Below are positions 61,329 to 64,000 of a DNA stretch of 64,000 nucleotides, piece after piece. Both the position numbers and the translations under genes were made by a program. The DNA comes from Lysobacter_K sp043738095 (lineage in GTDB: Bacteria > Pseudomonadota > Gammaproteobacteria > Xanthomonadales > Xanthomonadaceae): positions 1 through 64,000 of the forward strand of contig JAYSZI010000083.1 in the NCBI GenBank assembly GCA_043738095.1, given 5' to 3'. Position 1 is the first letter of the stretch; each line of letters opens with the position of its first letter. The notes under the pieces are model-generated. The model had not been told where the DNA came from. It was given only the letters and a program-made list of their open reading frames with translations, and did no database searches.

Positions 61329-62843
61329 ATGGATGGCGCCCAACTGCAGTCGCTTCGTGCCCACGCCCAGCGCCTGGGCACCATCGATATTGTCCGCTTG
61401 ACCGAAGCCGACCCCGCGCGTGCGGAAGACTTCGCGCTGCAGGTGGGCCCGGTCTACGCCAACTTCGCCCGCCAGCGCTACGACCGTGAGGCCCTTGCCA
61501 CGCTATTCGCGCTCGCCGAAGCGCGCGACGTGGCGGGTGCGTTGCACGCGCTGTTCGATGGGATACCCGTCAATACCACCGAGCGCCGCGCCGCCCTGCA
61601 TACGGCGTTGCGCAGCGACTTATCGTCTGCCGCGCCAGCGCGCGACGCCCGCGCCCAGGCCAGCGCGGGCCGCGCGGCGATGCGGCGCATCGTGGATTCG
61701 TTGCAGGCCAGCGAGATTACCGACGTCATCAGTGTCGGCATCGGCGGTTCGGACCTGGGTCCGCGTCTGGCAGTAGACGCGCTCGCGGGGATAGATTCAT
61801 CGCGCGTGCGCGTGCATTTCCTCTCGAACGTGGACGGAAACGCGGTGCAGCGGGTGCTCGTGGGGCTCGATCCGGAGCGCACGGCGGTGGTGCTGATTTC
61901 AAAGAGTTTCGGCACTCAGGAGACGCTGCTCAACGGTGCGATCCTGCGCGATTGGCTCGGTGACGACAGCCGTTTGTATGCCGTGACGGCGAAACCGGAG
62001 CGGGCGGCAACCGCGTTCGCGATTTCGCCGGAACGCACGCTGCCGATGTGGGATTGGGTCGGTGGCCGCTATTCGCTGTGGTCGGCGGTGGGCCTGCCGA
62101 TTGCGCTCGCTATCGGCATGGACGGTTTCGAGCAACTGCTCGCGGGTGCAGCCGAGATGGACGAGCACGTGCTGACGGCCGCGCCGCGACAGAACCTCGC
62201 GCTGTGGCACGCGCTGACCGCGATTTGGAACCGCAATGGCTTGGGCTTGGGTAGCCATGCAGTGCTCCCGTACGACGAGCGCCTCACGCTCCTGCCGAAC
62301 TACCTGCAGCAGTTGGTGATGGAAAGCCTCGGCAAGTCGGTACATCACGACGGCACGCCGACCGCCGGCACCGTGCCGGTGTGGTGGGGCGGCGCCGGCA
62401 CCGACAGCCAGCACAGTTTTTTTCAGGCCCTGCACCAGGGCACGGAAGTGGTTTCGACGGAGCTGATCGGCGTGATCGCGTCCGACACGCCGTACGCCGA
62501 TAGCCATCGGGTGCTGCTGGCGAACCTGTTCGCGCAGTCGGAGGCATTCGCGCTGGGTCAGACCAGCGACGACCCGCACCGTTCCTACCCAGGCAACCGT
62601 CCGAACACGCTGATCCTGCTCGATGCGCTGACGCCGCACACGCTGGGGATGCTGCTGGCACTGTACGAGCACAGCGTCTACCTGCAGGGCGTGCTGTGGG
62701 ACATCAATCCGTTCGACCAGTTCGGCGTCGAACTGGGCAAGCAAGTCGCGTCGCGTTTGTTGCCGGCGCTGGCAGGGGAAGCCGAGGCCGAAGATCAAGT
62801 CACGCGTAGCGCGCTCGCGCAAGTACGACGATCGGATCGGTAG
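61329..62843 (+). CDS. pgi: Glucose-6-phosphate isomerase
   Basis: A 504-aa Pgi beginning 20 bp after panD. Motifs: ISVGIGGSDLGPRLAV, VVLISKSFGTQETLLNGAIL, the PGI signature around FEQLLAGAAEMDEHV, MESLGKSVHHDGTP, WGGAGTDSQHSFFQALHQG and LGKQVASRL near the end. It supplies fructose-6-phosphate and hence links to the sugar nucleotides used by the EPS locus. Confidence 0.95.
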   Translation: MDGAQLQSLRAHAQRLGTIDIVRLTEADPARAEDFALQVGPVYANFARQRYDREALATLFALAEARDVAGALHALFDGIPVNTTERRAALHTALRSDLSSAAPARDARAQASAGRAAMRRIVDSLQASEITDVISVGIGGSDLGPRLAVDALAGIDSSRVRVHFLSNVDGNAVQRVLVGLDPERTAVVLISKSFGTQETLLNGAILRDWLGDDSRLYAVTAKPERAATAFAISPERTLPMWDWVGGRYSLWSAVGLPIALAIGMDGFEQLLAGAAEMDEHVLTAAPRQNLALWHALTAIWNRNGLGLGSHAVLPYDERLTLLPNYLQQLVMESLGKSVHHDGTPTAGTVPVWWGGAGTDSQHSFFQALHQGTEVVSTELIGVIASDTPYADSHRVLLANLFAQSEAFALGQTSDDPHRSYPGNRPNTLILLDALTPHTLGMLLALYEHSVYLQGVLWDINPFDQFGVELGKQVASRLLPALAGEAEAEDQVTRSALAQVRRSDR

Positions 62844-62909
62844 GCCGTTTGGCGGAGCGCCGATGCGCCGCTTGCCGATCGACAACTGCTTCCAGATTTC
62901 CCCGTCGCG

Positions 62910-64000
62910 TCAGTCGGCCGCAGCCGCCGTGGCATGACACGTTCGTGCCCAATCCACGTGCTCCCTGACCACGGGGTCTTCCGAGCCTTGCAGCGCGTTC
63001 AACGCCGCGACCACCTCGGGTGTGGCCGGCGCATTGCCGAGCGCGACCGCAATGTTGCGCTGCCAACGCGCAAACCCGCTGCGGCGCAGGGCGCTGCCTT
63101 CAGTGCGTTGCAGGAACTCGGCTTCGCTCCACGCCGCCAGCTGCGCCAGCGACGCGTGGTCGAGATCATTGCGGGCGCGGAACGCGGGTTCGTCTGTTCG
63201 TTTGGCGAACTTGTTCCATGGGCACACGAGCTGGCAATCGTCGCAGCCAAAAATGCGGTTGCCGATCAGCGGCCTTAGCTCAAGCGGGATCGCGCCTTCG
63301 TGCTCGATGGTGAGATAGGAGATACAACGGCGCGCGTCGAGCCGGTGGGGCGCGGTGATCGCCTGGGTCGGGCAGATGTCGATGCAGCGCGTGCAGCTGC
63401 CGCAGTGCGCGCTCGCCGGGGTGTCCACCGGCAGTGGCAGGTCGACGTAGATCTCGCCGAGGAAGAACCACGAGCCGCCATCCTTGTCGATCAGGCAGGT
63501 GTGCTTGCCGATCCAGCCGAGCCCGGCGTTGCGCGCGAGCGCGCGTTCGAGCACGGGCGCGGAGTCGACGAACACGCGATGACCGAACGGGCCGACGGTC
63601 TCGGCGATGCGATCGGCGAGCCGCTGCAGGCGTTGCCGCATCAGCTTGTGGTAATCGCGGCCGAGGGCGTAACGCGCGACATAGGCGCGCTCACCGTCGC
63701 CTAGGGTCCGCCAGGCATCCTCGTCGTCGTGGCGGCCGTAGTCGAGCCCGACCGATATCACTCGCAGCGTGCCCGGCAACAAATCCGCTGGCCGCGCGCG
63801 CATCGCGCCGTGACGCGCCATCCACGCCATCGAGCCGTACAAACCTTCCGCCAGCCATTGCTGCAGGTGGGCTTCGTCTTCGTCCAGCTCGATGCCAGTG
63901 ATGCCGCAACGTTGGAAGCCGAACTCGCGCGCTAGCTCGCGGATGCGCGTGGCGAGCACGGCGTAATCGGGCGAGGGGGCGAGGACGGCATTGAGGAGCT
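62910..64000 (-). CDS. queG: Epoxyqueuosine reductase (5' end at or beyond window edge)
   Basis: QueG for the last step of queuosine synthesis in tRNA. It begins at GTG 63959 (349 aa) or further upstream, since the frame stays open to the window end without ATG. Conserved parts: ELAREFGFQRCGITG, GLYGSMAWM, RYALGRDYHKLMR, VDSAPVLERALAR, and two [4Fe-4S] clusters in HCGSCTRCIDICPTQAI and CDDCQLVCPWNKF. A C-terminal HEAT-like region (RRSGFARWQRNIAVALGN) follows. Confidence 0.93.
   Translation of the reverse strand, partial: LLNAVLAPSPDYAVLATRIRELAREFGFQRCGITGIELDEDEAHLQQWLAEGLYGSMAWMARHGAMRARPADLLPGTLRVISVGLDYGRHDDEDAWRTLGDGERAYVARYALGRDYHKLMRQRLQRLADRIAETVGPFGHRVFVDSAPVLERALARNAGLGWIGKHTCLIDKDGGSWFFLGEIYVDLPLPVDTPASAHCGSCTRCIDICPTQAITAPHRLDARRCISYLTIEHEGAIPLELRPLIGNRIFGCDDCQLVCPWNKFAKRTDEPAFRARNDLDHASLAQLAAWSEAEFLQRTEGSALRRSGFARWQRNIAVALGNAPATPEVVAALNALQGSEDPVVREHVDWARTCHATAAAAD

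Noticed and set aside
1..64000. CRISPR array, insertion sequence, rRNA operon or prophage
   Set aside because: No evenly spaced direct repeats with spacers, transposase, inverted terminal repeats, rRNA or phage structural genes were seen on either strand.

Overview
The window looks like a chromosomal segment of a GC-rich gammaproteobacterium of the Xanthomonadales (Xanthomonas/Lysobacter relatives). The evidence is the integron attC type at the left end and the housekeeping gene orders dapA-bamC-like and pcnB-folK-panB-panC-panD-pgi. The genus cannot be fixed from the sequence alone.

Region 1 (1-4210) is part of a sedentary chromosomal integron array. Small plus-strand cassette genes are separated by eight recognisable attC sites, several of them decayed or truncated. 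The cassettes encode a periplasmic cupin, an HTH-XRE/DUF805 membrane regulator, a DUF6624-like secreted protein, a DUF6326-like membrane protein and two frameshifted genes. The integrase and attI are outside the window.

Region 2 (4343-49999) is a large exopolysaccharide (EPS) locus. It holds an initiating sugar transferase (8029), flippase (29636), polymerase/ligase (33728), export lipoprotein, chain-length regulator, kinase-like ATPase and outer-membrane barrel (41969-46244), nucleotide-sugar enzymes (46282-49999), four glycosyltransferases, an asparagine-synthase-like amidotransferase, an acyltransferase, methyltransferases and two paralogous beta-helix proteins. Several proteins belong to families normally found beside exosortase A (XrtA/PEP-CTERM) systems, but no exosortase or PEP-CTERM protein is visible. 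Thirteen minus-strand genes (48679 down to 32016) are tightly packed, many with ATGA overlaps.

Inside the EPS locus (10074-26113) sits a hybrid NRPS-PKS line. Protein 1 reads (degenerate C)-A-PCP-KS-AT-ACP-aminotransferase. Protein 2 reads C-A-PCP-C-PCP with no thioesterase. They are followed by two alpha/beta hydrolases with altered nucleophile elbows and by a formyltransferase-like/beta-propeller fusion. The predicted logic is aminoacyl starter, one malonyl extension, beta-amination, then a glycine-like residue. I consider this EPS-embedded assembly line the most interesting system here; the link between the small molecule and the polysaccharide is inference.

Region 3 (50035-64000) is ordinary chromosome: alpha/beta hydrolase-thiD, phoH, bcp, gcvR, dapA-bamC-like, fdxA, tRNA-Glu(CTC), pcnB-folK-panBC, panD, pgi and queG (cut by the window edge). 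No CRISPR array, insertion sequence or rRNA gene was seen.
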